DNA of 37,950 nt from an uncultured Pelagibacteraceae bacterium (GCA_902564245.1 CACFAF010000009.1:1-37950); one strand, 5' to 3'. Counted from the first letter of the stretch, positions 15,807 through 25,823 are shown. The notes: generated by a model from the sequence alone, not told the origin. Numbers and translations: made by a program.

Positions 15807-16853
15807 CTATTCGTCTTTTTTAAGTAGCTCTTCTAATTTTTCTTCTGTTTTAGCAAATGCCATTTTATCTACAAAAACTGTCATATTTTCTCTTAACTCC
15901 TTTTTGGATTCTATAATGTTGGCATTAGCATATAGACCAAATTTAAATACACATTTGGTCTTAAAATTTCGATAACCCTTATAACTCTTCCAGTTAGTTG
16001 GACCTTCATAATTATATTTAAGTTTACCATCAACCCAAACTTTTAATTTACCATCAGGTTTTTTCGAATTTTTAAAGTTGATTTTAATATTAGTCCAGTC
16101 CATAGAACCATTATTTTCATTAATTTCAAATCTTTTAAGTGAGGAAAAAGTACTTTTATTTGTTCCTTTAACCCATTCGCCTTTATCATTTTTATAACTT
16201 AAAAAATTAGTTACTAGAATTAGTCTATCGAATTTATATTCAATCATCCAAGTAATATTATCACCTTTTAAAGGGTGACATTGTCCAATTGTGAATCTTC
16301 TACTTTTTTCTGCAGAGGTATTTGCTGTCTTAGCTTTCCATAAAATATTGTTGGCTGGTAGTACCGAATAACTTATCCATTTCTCATTACCTTCCCCGAT
16401 CCATTTTTTTGATATAAATTCTACTCTAGTACTTCCTGAATCTTGCAGACAATCACTAAATCCGTCTGAATTTTTTGTACATTTTGATTGATCAGCTGTT
16501 ATACTATAAAAAGTATTTCCACTATATGCAAATTCACTTGCATTCTTAATTTCTGCCATTCCACCATTTTTCCATTTTGTATTCATTGACATTCTGAAAT
16601 TAATACCATGGAAAGGAATTTTTTTAGGTGTAAATTCAATTTCTTTACCTAAAACTTTTTCTACAATACTTTTATATCTTTCCTCATCATTTTTCCATTT
16701 TGAGTGATATTCTTTAGCCCAATCCTTATGTTGTTTTATTATAGGAATCAGCCACTTGTGTTGTGCAGTGTTTCTTACTTGTGATTCTTCAGCGTAGACA
16801 TTAACTTTTAATAATAAAAAAATCAGAAATATGATGTTTAAAAATTTAATCAT
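15807..16853 (-). CDS. secreted protein, possible polysaccharide lyase/concanavalin-fold
   Basis: A 348-aa protein with a signal peptide (MIKFLNIIFLIFLLLKVNVYA). After a charged helical region (about 30-75) comes a beta-rich domain. The stretch KLKVWVDGKLKYNYEGPTNW followed by FKFGLYANAN (about 270-315) resembles the heparin-lyase-I-like polysaccharide lyase fold, where a VWVDG strand is followed by a K-x-G-x-Y strand. GQCHPLKG and EYKFDRLILV fit the same fold. Catalytic residues cannot be assigned confidently. The C-terminus is a short coiled coil (EEKLEELLKK). It may cut or bind an exopolysaccharide, fitting the neighbouring sugar genes, but a non-catalytic lectin-like role is equally possible. 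Confidence 0.72.
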   Translation of the reverse strand: MIKFLNIIFLIFLLLKVNVYAEESQVRNTAQHKWLIPIIKQHKDWAKEYHSKWKNDEERYKSIVEKVLGKEIEFTPKKIPFHGINFRMSMNTKWKNGGMAEIKNASEFAYSGNTFYSITADQSKCTKNSDGFSDCLQDSGSTRVEFISKKWIGEGNEKWISYSVLPANNILWKAKTANTSAEKSRRFTIGQCHPLKGDNITWMIEYKFDRLILVTNFLSYKNDKGEWVKGTNKSTFSSLKRFEINENNGSMDWTNIKINFKNSKKPDGKLKVWVDGKLKYNYEGPTNWKSYKGYRNFKTKCVFKFGLYANANIIESKKELRENMTVFVDKMAFAKTEEKLEELLKKDE

Positions 16854-16908
16854 TTTTTTTAAAATAGTTCTTTTTTTCGACTTAATCTAGTATTAGAAAA
16901 ATAAAATA

Positions 16909-17400
16909 ATGATTTATCTAAATTCTTCTAATTTAAAAGACGCTAAATTTTTATTGTATACCCACAATATTCATACAAAAAATGGATACAATATTTCTAC
17001 AAACGTTGTAAAATTTAAAGACCACATAAAATGGTATAGAAAAAAGCTAAAAAGTAAAAATTCTAAGATTTACATAGGGTATAAGAACAAAGCGAAATTT
17101 GGTTATGTTAGATTTGATAGAATTAAAAATAAACTTTTTAAAGTTTCTATTGGCAATCATCCAAAATTTTATGGAAAAAAATTGGGTACAAAAATGTTGA
17201 ATTTAGCAATTAAAAAATTTGTCAAAAGTTACAAGCCAAAAAGAATTATTAGTTGTGTTAAAAAATTTAATATTCGTTCACAAAAATGCTTCTTAAATAA
17301 CGGCTTTAGAAATATTAAAAAATTTAGCAAAAAAGAATTGGATATTGACAATAAAATAAATTCAAAAAATCTAAAAATATACGAATATAAAGTAAAGTAA
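16909..17400 (+). CDS. GNAT-family N-acetyltransferase (possibly sugar-modifying)
   Basis: A 163-aa acetyltransferase-like protein. The acetyl-CoA loop is recognisable in the segment HPKFYGKKLGTKMLNLAIKK (about 84-103, corresponding to the Q/R-x-x-G-x-G/A motif), preceded by a strand KVSIGN and followed by ISCVKKFNIRSQKCFLNNGF, the usual helix that packs on CoA. The downstream gene is pseudaminic acid synthase, and PseH, the acetyltransferase of that pathway, is a GNAT enzyme, so PseH-like activity is a reasonable guess. The other pse genes (B, C, F, G) are not in the window. Confidence 0.75.
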   Translation: MIYLNSSNLKDAKFLLYTHNIHTKNGYNISTNVVKFKDHIKWYRKKLKSKNSKIYIGYKNKAKFGYVRFDRIKNKLFKVSIGNHPKFYGKKLGTKMLNLAIKKFVKSYKPKRIISCVKKFNIRSQKCFLNNGFRNIKKFSKKELDIDNKINSKNLKIYEYKVK

Positions 17401-17476
17401 GATCTTGCTAAATATTGTAGTTTTAAATTATTATTTTATTGATTAGATTATTAAAAATACTTAAGGTAATTTTTAA

Positions 17477-17683
17477 ATGGAAAATAAGAAACATATAAAA
17501 AAAAGTATAAGACTCGTTAATCAAATTCAAAGAATAAGATCAAAAAATAATAAAAATTGGATGGATCTATTAAAGCTATCTTTAAAATTAGATCACAAGC
17601 AAACATCAAGAATTTTAAAAGATATAGTTAATCAAGATAAAAAAATTTCTAATCTTGCAAAAAGAATTTTCAAATTAAAGTAA
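17477..17683 (+). CDS. small helical protein next to pseI
   Basis: This 68-aa protein is mostly alpha-helical and very basic, with a central IRSKNNKNWMDLLKLSLKL (about 23-41) and no membrane segment. It lies 11 nt upstream of pseI and 76 nt after the acetyltransferase gene. Small proteins with an RSKNN-NWMDLL core occur beside sialic/pseudaminic acid genes in marine alphaproteobacteria as far as I recall, but I know of no function. Open frame, ATG start and the operon position support it as real. Confidence 0.65.
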   Translation: MENKKHIKKSIRLVNQIQRIRSKNNKNWMDLLKLSLKLDHKQTSRILKDIVNQDKKISNLAKRIFKLK

Positions 17684-17694
17684 TTAGATCTTAA

Positions 17695-18717
17695 ATGAAA
17701 TTAAAAATACCATTTTTGATAGCTGAAATTTCTTCCAATCATTGTGGTAATTTTTCATTAGCTAAAAAGTTAATCAGTTGTGCAAAACGGAATGGTGCTG
17801 ATGCTGTGAAAATTCAAACTTATACTCCAGATACAATGACCATTAAGTCAGACAAAAAATACTTTAAAATTAAAAATGGTTTATGGAAGAATTATAGTCT
17901 TTGGAATTTATATAATGAGGCCAAAACTCCTTTAGAGTGGCATAAAAGACTTTTCAAACATGCTAGGTCTATTGGGATAAAAATTTTTAGTACTCCATTT
18001 GACGAAACATCAGTTGATTTTTTAGAAAAGTTAAATTGTCCTTTTTACAAGATAGCTTCTTTTGAAATGACTGATCTACCTTTAATAAAAAAAGTTGCTA
18101 AAACTAAAAAACCAATAATCATTTCAACTGGAATGTCTTCGCTTAAAGAAATAGAAGAGGCCTATAAAACTGCAAAAAAATTTGGCTCAAAAGATATAAC
18201 TTTATTGTATTGTGTGAGTAACTACCCATCAAAATTAAATGATTTTAATCTAAACAATATTAAAATTTTAAAAAAAAAATTTAAATGTAGAATTGGTTTG
18301 TCTGATCATTCAAAAGATAATAGAGTTGCCATTACAGCAATAGCAGCTGGTGCAGAAATAATAGAAAAGCATATTGCATTAGATAACCAAAAAAAAGGTC
18401 TTGATATTAATTTTTCTTTAAAAGGACAAGAAATTAAAAGATTTAAAGAAGATATAGTTATAGCCTACAAGCTACTTGGAAGTAAAAATTTTTTTAGAAA
18501 CAAGTCTGAAAATCAATCAAAAACTTTAAGAAGATCTATATTTGCAATAAAAGATATTAAAAAAGGTGAAAAATTTACTTCACAAAATATTAAACGAATT
18601 AGACCAGGTAATGGTGTTGTACCAAAATTTTATCCTCTATTACTTAGACAAAAATCATTAAGAAATATTAAAAGAGGGGAGCCTATTTCATTAAAATGTT
18701 TTAAAAAAATAATTTAA
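17695..18717 (+). CDS. pseI: pseudaminic acid synthase (NeuB family)
   Basis: This enzyme condenses a 6-deoxy-hexosamine derivative with phosphoenolpyruvate to form a nine-carbon nonulosonic acid for cell-surface or appendage glycans. The 340-aa protein has the NeuB barrel: AEISSNHCGNFSLAKKLI (about 9-26), GADAVKIQTYTPDTMT, KIFSTPFDETSVDFL, YKIASFEMTDLPLI, STGMSSLKEIEEA and EKHIALD. A C-terminal SAF/antifreeze-like domain follows (about 280-338, RSIFAIKDIKKGEKFT). The QTYTPDT and SFEMTDLPLI wording is closer to PseI than to N-acetylneuraminate synthase. It ends 1 nt before the tail of the MazG-like gene. Confidence 0.88.
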   Translation: MKLKIPFLIAEISSNHCGNFSLAKKLISCAKRNGADAVKIQTYTPDTMTIKSDKKYFKIKNGLWKNYSLWNLYNEAKTPLEWHKRLFKHARSIGIKIFSTPFDETSVDFLEKLNCPFYKIASFEMTDLPLIKKVAKTKKPIIISTGMSSLKEIEEAYKTAKKFGSKDITLLYCVSNYPSKLNDFNLNNIKILKKKFKCRIGLSDHSKDNRVAITAIAAGAEIIEKHIALDNQKKGLDINFSLKGQEIKRFKEDIVIAYKLLGSKNFFRNKSENQSKTLRRSIFAIKDIKKGEKFTSQNIKRIRPGNGVVPKFYPLLLRQKSLRNIKRGEPISLKCFKKII

Positions 18718-19095
18718 TCATTTTGTCTTTAAAAACCTACTTAAATTAGGCTTAAAATACTTTGGTCCTTTCATTACTTTGCCAGCTTCATTATAAATTG
18801 GCTTACCATTTTTATCTAACTTGCTCATGTTTGAAGTTTGTACTTCATCAAAACATTTATCAAGGTTTATTCCAAAAGCATGACCAGCACCATAAGTAAC
18901 ATAAAGAATATCAGTTAAAGCATCTGCTACCTCTAGAATATTGTTTTGTTGAATAGCTATCTTTAATTCCTCTAATTCCTCCTTAATTAAATCTATTCGT
19001 AAATCGTTAATCTTTTTAGAACTTAGTTCTGAATAAGGTTTAACTTCTTGACCAAATGCTCTCATAAATTCGCCTACTTTTTCAAAATTTGTCAT
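18718..19095 (-). CDS. MazG-like nucleotide pyrophosphohydrolase
   Basis: A 125-aa all-alpha NTP pyrophosphohydrolase of the MazG/PRA-PH superfamily. The metal-binding pattern is visible: EELEELKIAI (about 41-50) and EVADALTDILYVTYGAGHAFGI (split over about 55-76), followed by LDKCFDEVQTSNMSKLDKNG. The C-terminal GKVMKGPKYFKPNL is typical of the small single-domain type also common in phages. Likely role: hydrolysing nucleotide triphosphates (house cleaning) or dNTP control; substrate unknown. It has an unusually strong ribosome site for this window and faces fumC across a 68-bp gap. Confidence 0.85.
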   Translation of the reverse strand: MTNFEKVGEFMRAFGQEVKPYSELSSKKINDLRIDLIKEELEELKIAIQQNNILEVADALTDILYVTYGAGHAFGINLDKCFDEVQTSNMSKLDKNGKPIYNEAGKVMKGPKYFKPNLSRFLKTK

Positions 19096-19097
19096 AT

Positions 19098-19104
19098 ACC
19101 TCCT
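19098..19104 (-). promoter_or_regulatory. strong Shine-Dalgarno of the MazG-like gene
   Basis: AGGAGGT on the minus strand, ending 2 nt before the ATG triplet's spacer (TAT-ATG). A full consensus site is rare among the genes here; rpsU has the other clear one. Confidence 0.65.
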
Positions 19105-19163
19105 ATATGATTTTTTAAATTTTTAATGTATAAGAATTAGAGCATTTCATAAATACTCAAAAA

Positions 19164-20552
19164 ATGAAAACAAGAAAAGAATATGATAGTATTGGAATAA
19201 TAAATGTACCTGTGGATAAATATTGGGGTGCTTCAACAGAAAGATCAAAAAAATATTTTGATATAGGTGATTTTTTTATAAGACCAATATTAATTAAATC
19301 TATAGCTATAATTAAAAAGTCAGCAGCTTTAGTTCATTCAAAAGATGGTTCAATCGACAAAAAAATTACAAATGCTATTATTAAAGCTTCAAATGAAATA
19401 ATTTCTGGAAAATTAGACGGAAATTTTCCACTTAAGGTCTGGCAAACAGGCTCGGGAACTCAAACAAACATGAATGTTAATGAAGTAATATCCAACAGAG
19501 CGATAGAGATTATGGGAGGCAAAAAAGGTTCCAAAAAACCAGTTCATCCAAATGATCATGTAAATAAATCACAATCAACAAATGATGTGTTTCCTACTGC
19601 TATGCATATTGCTATAGCTTTAAAAACAAGAAATGAATTAATTCCAAGTCTTGAAAATCTTAACAAAGAAATAAAAAAAAAAGTTAGAAAATTTAAAAAT
19701 ATAATTAAAATTGGAAGAACTCACCTTCAGGATGCAACGCCATTATCTTTGGGTCAAGAATTTTCAGGCTATCAAGCACAACTAGAAGATTCTATTAAAA
19801 GAATAAAAATAGCTTTAAATGAAATATATTTTTTAGCACAAGGCGGCACTGCTGTAGGTACTGGTATCAATACTAAAAAAAATTTTGATAAAAAAATTAT
19901 TAAAGAAATTAAAAAGTTAACTAAATTGCCATTTAAGCCCACAAAAAATAAATTTGCTGCTTTAGCTTCCCATGATCCAATTGTTAATTTTTCTGGAACA
20001 TTAAATACAGCTGCAGTTTGTTTAATGAAAATAGCAAATGATATAAGGTTTTTAGGATCTGGACCTAGAGCGGGCTATGGTGAATTACTTTTGCCAGAAA
20101 ATGAACCAGGGTCTTCAATTATGCCAGGAAAAGTAAATCCTACCCAAAGCGAAGCAGTTACAATGGTTTGTGTAAAAGTTATTGGAAATCATAATGGAAT
20201 TACAATGGCAGGTTCTCATGGACAATTTGAATTAAATGTATTTAAGCCTTTAATTGCACATAATATTTTACAATCAATTAAATTATTATCAGACAGCACA
20301 AAAAATTTTTCTCAATTTTGTATAAAAGGAATAAAAGCAAATAAAAAAAAAATTAAAGAACATTTAGACAATTCATTAATGTTGGTTACAGCATTAGCAC
20401 CACATATTGGATATGATAATGCAGCAAAAATTGCCAAAAAGGCTTTAAAGAATGGAACAACACTCAAACAAGAAACTTTAAAAACTGGACTTATAAAAGA
20501 AAAAGACTATGAAAAAATTGTCAATCCAAAAAAAATGATTTACCCAGAATAA
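19164..20552 (+). CDS. fumC: fumarate hydratase class II
   Basis: The iron-independent fumarase of the TCA cycle interconverts fumarate and malate. The 462-aa sequence contains the substrate-binding [17 protein letters not shown] (about 92-108), the [14 protein letters not shown] block, [16 protein letters not shown], and the superfamily signature [13 protein letters not shown] (about 315-327). It is full length. A very Lys-rich stretch (about 176-185, 390-400) is ordinary for this genome. Its tail overlaps the convergent AsmA-like gene by 13 nt. Confidence 0.97.
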   Translation: MKTRKEYDSIGIINVPVDKYWGASTERSKKYFDIGDFFIRPILIKSIAIIKKSAALVHSKDGSIDKKITNAIIKASNEIISGKLDGNFPLKVWQTGSGTQTNMNVNEVISNRAIEIMGGKKGSKKPVHPNDHVNKSQSTNDVFPTAMHIAIALKTRNELIPSLENLNKEIKKKVRKFKNIIKIGRTHLQDATPLSLGQEFSGYQAQLEDSIKRIKIALNEIYFLAQGGTAVGTGINTKKNFDKKIIKEIKKLTKLPFKPTKNKFAALASHDPIVNFSGTLNTAAVCLMKIANDIRFLGSGPRAGYGELLLPENEPGSSIMPGKVNPTQSEAVTMVCVKVIGNHNGITMAGSHGQFELNVFKPLIAHNILQSIKLLSDSTKNFSQFCIKGIKANKKKIKEHLDNSLMLVTALAPHIGYDNAAKIAKKALKNGTTLKQETLKTGLIKEKDYEKIVNPKKMIYPE

Positions 20553-22060
20553 CTAATAAATATTTTATTAACAAAATTTTTTAAATCAATCCAATTTTTA
20601 ATCTCATTATCTTTATGAAGATTTAAATTTTCAATAGTTCTTAAAACTTCTTCATTAATTTCATCATTTAAATCATTAATTCTAAAATCTAATATTTTTA
20701 ATTCATTATTAAAAAAATTGAAATCAAGATCAAAAAAAATATTTGTTAATTTTTTTCTATTTTTTTTTGATATTTGAAAGGTTCTATAAAATTTATCTTG
20801 ATTATTTACAACTAAGTTAAAACTTCCTCTAAAAATAAGTTCATTTGTAATATTTTCTAAGCTTGAATTAGTTAAAATTAAATTTCCTATTTTATTGCTT
20901 GATAAATAAGAATTATCAGAGTTTATGTTTCCATTGTGTAAGTTTAAAAAAAGATTTAATGAATCAACTAATTTATTGTTAGAAATTTCATTTAAATCTA
21001 TTTTAATATTAGCATTTAAATTTTGATTAAATAATAAGTTAGATTTTAATAATTGTCGAAATAAATTTAGTGTTATCAAACTTTTTTTTAAATCTAATTT
21101 TTCAATATCTAAAAATAATTTTAGATCAAAGGGATTAAGAAAAATTTCACCTTCATAACTCAAATTTCCATTATAAATTTTGGAACTATCAGACTTAAAT
21201 TCTAATTTATTTTGTAAAATTTTATATTCTGTTTCTAATTTAGTATTTCCAATTTTTATAACATTATATAGTAAATCATTTTGGTTAAAATCAGAATTTA
21301 TATTTTTCATTTCTAAATTAAGATTATTAATTTTAAGATTCATTATTGATTCTTTTTTATTTTTAAAATCTTTAGTCCATTTTAAATTATAAGGAATATT
21401 ATATACTTTTCCTTTAGAAACTATCTCATTAATTAATTTTCTTTGATTATATAATAAACTTAATTTAGAAATTCCTAGAATTGAAATAGTTTCATTTTTA
21501 ATATTTTTATAAAATATTTTACTATTTAATATAAAAAGTTTTTTTTCAGAAAATTTATTTTTAAAAAAGTTTTTAAAAAAATCTAGATCAATTTTTGAAA
21601 TTGAAAAATTAGCTTCTTCTAATACGATTTTTTTTATTTTTAATTTATTTTGATGAATAAAGTTGGTTTGATGTATAAAAATTTTTAACTTTTTAATTTG
21701 ACTTAATTCTTTTGGACTATCATTATCATTGTTAAAAATTTTAACATTTTCAATTATAAAGTGTGGTGATGGTAAAATAGAATATGTTATTTCTGGAGAA
21801 AAACTAATATTTAATCTAAATTCTTCTAATAATTTGCTAGTAAAATTTTTTTGTAGATCTCCTTTATTGTATAATGTTGGTATTGATAAATAGAATAAAT
21901 ATAAAAATAAGAAGCTTATTAATAAAATTAATAATTTATTAAAATTACTAATTTTAACAAATTTACTTCTTCGAAAATTACTAATTTTGTTGAATTGTTC
22001 TGTAAAATAATTATTTAGTTTATTAATTTTTTTATAAGTATTAAATTTAATATTTTTCAT
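20540..22060 (-). CDS. AsmA-like inner-membrane-anchored protein
   Basis: A 506-aa protein with a positively charged cytoplasmic N-terminus, a single membrane segment (about 42-62, [20 protein letters not shown]), and a long periplasmic part made of repeating amphipathic beta strands. The region just after the membrane helix ([33 protein letters not shown]) has the AsmA-family layout: a strand, then the P-x-P-x-F/L-x-I-x-x-V pattern. AsmA-like proteins form grooves that move lipids between inner and outer membranes or influence outer-membrane assembly. It is Asn/Lys/Leu-rich and diverges quickly, so only the superfamily can be named. Confidence 0.78.
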   Translation of the reverse strand: MKNIKFNTYKKINKLNNYFTEQFNKISNFRRSKFVKISNFNKLLILLISFLFLYLFYLSIPTLYNKGDLQKNFTSKLLEEFRLNISFSPEITYSILPSPHFIIENVKIFNNDNDSPKELSQIKKLKIFIHQTNFIHQNKLKIKKIVLEEANFSISKIDLDFFKNFFKNKFSEKKLFILNSKIFYKNIKNETISILGISKLSLLYNQRKLINEIVSKGKVYNIPYNLKWTKDFKNKKESIMNLKINNLNLEMKNINSDFNQNDLLYNVIKIGNTKLETEYKILQNKLEFKSDSSKIYNGNLSYEGEIFLNPFDLKLFLDIEKLDLKKSLITLNLFRQLLKSNLLFNQNLNANIKIDLNEISNNKLVDSLNLFLNLHNGNINSDNSYLSSNKIGNLILTNSSLENITNELIFRGSFNLVVNNQDKFYRTFQISKKNRKKLTNIFFDLDFNFFNNELKILDFRINDLNDEINEEVLRTIENLNLHKDNEIKNWIDLKNFVNKIFISYSG

Positions 22061-22077
22061 GAAACGATTAATTGTTT

Positions 22078-22083
22078 TATAAT
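22078..22083 (+). promoter_or_regulatory. possible -10 box for the helicase gene
   Basis: TATAAT 13 nt upstream of the ATG at 22096, in the 35-bp divergent gap. If used, the mRNA leader would be about six bases. No good -35 is seen. Confidence 0.3.
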
Positions 22084-22095
22084 GATAAATTAAAA

Positions 22096-24129
22096 ATGAT
22101 AAACTCTGAATATATAAATAATCTAAATAAAGCCCAAAAAGAAGCAGTTTTATATCTTAATGGACCTTTATTAATTGTTGCTGGAGCCGGATCTGGTAAA
22201 ACAAAAGTTCTTACCTCAAGAATTGCTCACATTATCAAACAAAAAAAAGCATTTCCTAATCAAATTTTGTCAGTAACCTTTACAAATAAAGCTGCAAAAG
22301 AAATGCAGAGTCGTGTCAGTAATCTACTTCATAAAGAAGCTATAGGTTTACCTTGGCTAGGAACTTTTCATTCGATTTGTGTTAAAATTTTAAGAAAACA
22401 TGCTAAAGCGGCCAACCTAAATTCAAATTTTACAATAATAGATCAAGATGATCAAATAAGTTTAATAAAAAATATATGTAAATCTGAAAATATTGATATC
22501 AAACAATTAGCTCCAAAATATATTTTATCAATAATTGATAAGTGGAAAAATAAAGGGCTTTACCCTAATCAAGTAATTCCAAATAAAAAAGACGTTTTTG
22601 AAAAAATAATATTGCCTCTTTATAAAATTTATCAAAAAAAATTGTTAGATTTAAATGCCTGTGATTTTGGTGATTTAATTTTACATTGTGTACAAATATT
22701 AGAAAAAAATCTTGATATAAGAGAAATTTACACAAAAAATTTTAAATATATTTTAGTTGATGAATATCAGGATACAAATTTTATTCAAAATAAATGGTTA
22801 AATCTGTTAGTAAATAAAGAAAAAAATATATGTTGTGTAGGTGATGACGATCAATCTATTTATAGTTGGAGAGGAGCAGAAATAAAAAATTTTCTAGAGT
22901 TTGACAAAATTTATCATGATACAAAAATAATAAGATTGGAAGAAAATTATAGATCTTCACAAAATATATTATCTGCTGCATCCAATTTAATATCAAATAA
23001 TCAAAATAGGGTGGGAAAAAACTTAAAAGCCACAAAAGACGATGGAGATTTAGTTAAACTAAATTGTTTTAAAAATGGTAAAGATGAAGCCATTGGAGTC
23101 GCAGATGAAATTGAAAAAAAACTTAAAAAAAAATATAAACTAAATAATATTGCTATTTTAGTGAGAGCAATTTTCCAAACAAGAGAATTTGAAGAACGCT
23201 TTCTCAAAATAGGTTTGCCATATAGAATTCTAGGTGGAATTAAATTTTATGAAAGAGCAGAGATTAAAGATTGTGTTGCATATTTAAGATTAATCAATCA
23301 AGAAAGAGATGATCTATCATTTGACAGAATTGTTAATAATCCAAAAAGATCAATAGGTGATACAACTATTAAACAAATACATGAATATTCAAAAAAAAAT
23401 TCTTTAAGTTTAGAAGCTGCTTCTAAAAAACTTATAGAACTAAATTTAATAAAACCAAAAACAAAAATAGGCCTAAATTCATTTCTGGGTTTAATGCAAA
23501 AATGGAGAAACGATTTAAAAATAAAAAAAATTAATCACGTAAAGTTACTACAATTAGTACTAGATGAATCTGGATATTCTGCAGTATTGAAAAATAAAAA
23601 AGATTTAGAAAACGAAAATAGATTAGAAAACATTAAAGAATTATTAAGCGCAATGAAAGAATTTGATAACCTAGAAAGTTTTTTAGAACATGTTGCTTTA
23701 GCAACATCAATAGACCAAGACTGGGAAGGAGAAAAAGTAAATTTAATGACTATGCATGGTTCAAAAGGATTGGAATTCGATGTAGTTTTTTTACCTGGAT
23801 GGGAAGAAGGATTATTTCCTCATCAAAAATCAATTGAAGAAAAAGGCCAAAATGGACTTGAAGAGGAGAGAAGGTTGGCTTACGTAGGTATAACAAGAGC
23901 CAAAAAAATTGCTTTAATCTCTTTTTCAATGAATAGATTTTATCAAGGAGATTGGATTGATAGTATGGCTTCAAGATTCCTTGATGAATTGCCTGAAAAA
24001 AATATAGAAAAAAATAGCTTTTTTGACGAAAATAGTGCTGATGAAGATTTTGAATTTAATCAAGACTTTGAAATTGAAGAAGGAATAAGGAGTCCTGGTT
24101 GGATCAGATACCAAAAAAGAATTAAATGA
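22096..24129 (+). CDS. uvrD: UvrD/PcrA-type superfamily 1 DNA helicase
   Basis: An ATP-driven 3'-5' helicase of nucleotide-excision and mismatch repair. From ATG at 22096 the protein is 677 aa; a TTG at 22072 would add eight residues but overlaps the likely -10. SF1 motifs are in order: Q-motif NLNKAQKEAVL (9-19), motif I AGAGSGKT (29-36), Ia VTFTNKAAKEM, II LVDEYQDTN, III GDDDQSIYSWRGA, IV ENYRSSQNIL, V NLMTMHGSKGLEFDVVFLPG, VI RRLAYVGITRAKK. It is shorter than E. coli UvrD (720 aa) at the C-terminus. Its stop overlaps the aminopeptidase start (ATGA). Confidence 0.95.
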   Translation: MINSEYINNLNKAQKEAVLYLNGPLLIVAGAGSGKTKVLTSRIAHIIKQKKAFPNQILSVTFTNKAAKEMQSRVSNLLHKEAIGLPWLGTFHSICVKILRKHAKAANLNSNFTIIDQDDQISLIKNICKSENIDIKQLAPKYILSIIDKWKNKGLYPNQVIPNKKDVFEKIILPLYKIYQKKLLDLNACDFGDLILHCVQILEKNLDIREIYTKNFKYILVDEYQDTNFIQNKWLNLLVNKEKNICCVGDDDQSIYSWRGAEIKNFLEFDKIYHDTKIIRLEENYRSSQNILSAASNLISNNQNRVGKNLKATKDDGDLVKLNCFKNGKDEAIGVADEIEKKLKKKYKLNNIAILVRAIFQTREFEERFLKIGLPYRILGGIKFYERAEIKDCVAYLRLINQERDDLSFDRIVNNPKRSIGDTTIKQIHEYSKKNSLSLEAASKKLIELNLIKPKTKIGLNSFLGLMQKWRNDLKIKKINHVKLLQLVLDESGYSAVLKNKKDLENENRLENIKELLSAMKEFDNLESFLEHVALATSIDQDWEGEKVNLMTMHGSKGLEFDVVFLPGWEEGLFPHQKSIEEKGQNGLEEERRLAYVGITRAKKIALISFSMNRFYQGDWIDSMASRFLDELPEKNIEKNSFFDENSADEDFEFNQDFEIEEGIRSPGWIRYQKRIK

Positions 24130-25823
24130 TAAAAAAAAGAATTGAACAACTTAGGGAAAAATTTAAATATTTAAATATTCAAGGATATGTAGTTCCTAAA
24201 AATGATGAATTTTTTTCAGAATACGCTGTAAAAGATAGACTAAATATAATTTCAAATTTCAGTGGTTCTGCTGGTTTGGCAATTATTTTAAAATTGAAAA
24301 ATTACTTGTTTGTAGATGGTAGGTACACTATTCAGGCTAAAAAAGAGTCTGGGAATAATTTTAAAATAATTGAAATTCACAAAACACTTCCATATAAAAT
24401 TATTAAAAACATCAAACTTGGATTTGATCCAAGTTTATTTACAAAAAAACAACTTGAATTTTTATTTAAAAAATCAGTTAATTTGGTTCCTATAAATGAA
24501 AATTTAATTGATCAAATTTATAAGACGAAAATATATAAAACTAAACCTTTTTTTTCTTTAGATGATAAAATAGTTGGAGAATCTTTTAAATCAAAAATTA
24601 ATAAAATTTCAAAGTATTTAAAAAAATATAAATCAGATTATCTCTTCATAAGTGCTCCTGAAAATGTAGCTTGGATACTTAATATTAGAGGAAATGATAA
24701 TCCCAACAGCCCAATACCTAATTGTCATTTAATTATCAGCAATAAGAGAAAAATATTTTTAATATCAAGTAAAAAAAAGACCGTAAAAATAATTAATAGT
24801 AAAAAAATTCAATCAAATTATATATTTGAAAATAATGAATTTTCAAATTTAATTAAAAGATTAAAAGGAAAAAAATTTATTATTGATGCTAAATCTTGTT
24901 CTATTTCAAATGAAGAAATAATTAAATCTAATTTTAAAGTTTTAAAAAAAGATGATCCCTGCTATGAATTTAAATCTATCAAGAATCCAGTAGAAATAAA
25001 TCATATGAAAAATGCACATTTTGAAGATGGTCTTGCTTTAACAAAATTTATTTTTTGGATTAAAAAAATTAATAAAAAAAAAATAACTGAGATTGATGCC
25101 CAAAACAAATTAGAAAAATTTCGTAAACTTAGCAAAAAATATTTATATCCAAGTTTCAATACAATTGCTGGTTCTGGAGCCAATGGGGCTATTGTGCATT
25201 ATAGAGCTTCAAAAAAAGCCAGTAAAATTATTAAGAAAAATGATATTTTTTTATGTGATTCTGGTGGACAATATAAATTTGGGACTACTGATGTAACAAG
25301 AACCATTTGTTTCTCACAACAAAAAAAAAATATAAAAAAGATTTTCACTAAAGTTTTAAAAGGCCATATAGCTGTTTTACAAACAAATCTTAATAAGATT
25401 AATACTGGAAAAAAAATTGACCTTAGAGCTAGAAAATTCTTAAAAGAAATTGGTCTTGATTATGAACATGGAACTGGACATGGCGTTGGTTTTTTTCTTA
25501 ATGTCCATGAAGGCCCTCAATCAATATCAAAATATAATTCAGTAAAATTTAAAGAAGGTATGATCTTAAGTAATGAACCAGGTTATTATAAAAAAGGTGA
25601 GTATGGAATTAGAATAGAAAATTTAGTTTATGTAAAAAAAAATAAAAATAAATTATGCTTTGAAAATTTAACCTTTGCTCCTATAGAGAAAGAACTGATA
25701 AATGAAAGTTTACTTAATAAAAAAGAAAAAGATTACTTATTCAGATATCATTTAGATATTTACTCAAAATATTCTAAACTTTTGAATCAAAAAGAGAGAA
25801 AGTGGTTAGCCTCTCTTATTTAA
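24126..25823 (+). CDS. pepP: Xaa-Pro aminopeptidase (M24B family)
   Basis: A two-metal peptidase that removes N-terminal residues preceding proline. The 565-aa protein has creatinase-like N-terminal domains (about 1-295, with FVDGRYTIQAKKE and a WILNIRGNDNPNSP block) and a C-terminal pita-bread domain (about 296-565). Metal ligands are visible: DSGGQYKFGTTDVTRT (two Asp), GTGHGVGFFLNVHEGPQ (His), LSNEPGYY (Glu) and GIRIENLVYV (Glu). The length fits the long three-domain aminopeptidase P type. It is translationally coupled to the helicase (4-nt overlap) and converges with ligA with an 18-nt overlap. Confidence 0.94.
   Translation: MIKKRIEQLREKFKYLNIQGYVVPKNDEFFSEYAVKDRLNIISNFSGSAGLAIILKLKNYLFVDGRYTIQAKKESGNNFKIIEIHKTLPYKIIKNIKLGFDPSLFTKKQLEFLFKKSVNLVPINENLIDQIYKTKIYKTKPFFSLDDKIVGESFKSKINKISKYLKKYKSDYLFISAPENVAWILNIRGNDNPNSPIPNCHLIISNKRKIFLISSKKKTVKIINSKKIQSNYIFENNEFSNLIKRLKGKKFIIDAKSCSISNEEIIKSNFKVLKKDDPCYEFKSIKNPVEINHMKNAHFEDGLALTKFIFWIKKINKKKITEIDAQNKLEKFRKLSKKYLYPSFNTIAGSGANGAIVHYRASKKASKIIKKNDIFLCDSGGQYKFGTTDVTRTICFSQQKKNIKKIFTKVLKGHIAVLQTNLNKINTGKKIDLRARKFLKEIGLDYEHGTGHGVGFFLNVHEGPQSISKYNSVKFKEGMILSNEPGYYKKGEYGIRIENLVYVKKNKNKLCFENLTFAPIEKELINESLLNKKEKDYLFRYHLDIYSKYSKLLNQKERKWLASLI

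Noticed and set aside
15649..15975. 108-aa plus-strand open frame across att-like copy 3
   Set aside because: It covers repeats and the antisense of a signal-bearing gene; Ser/Leu-rich shadow composition.
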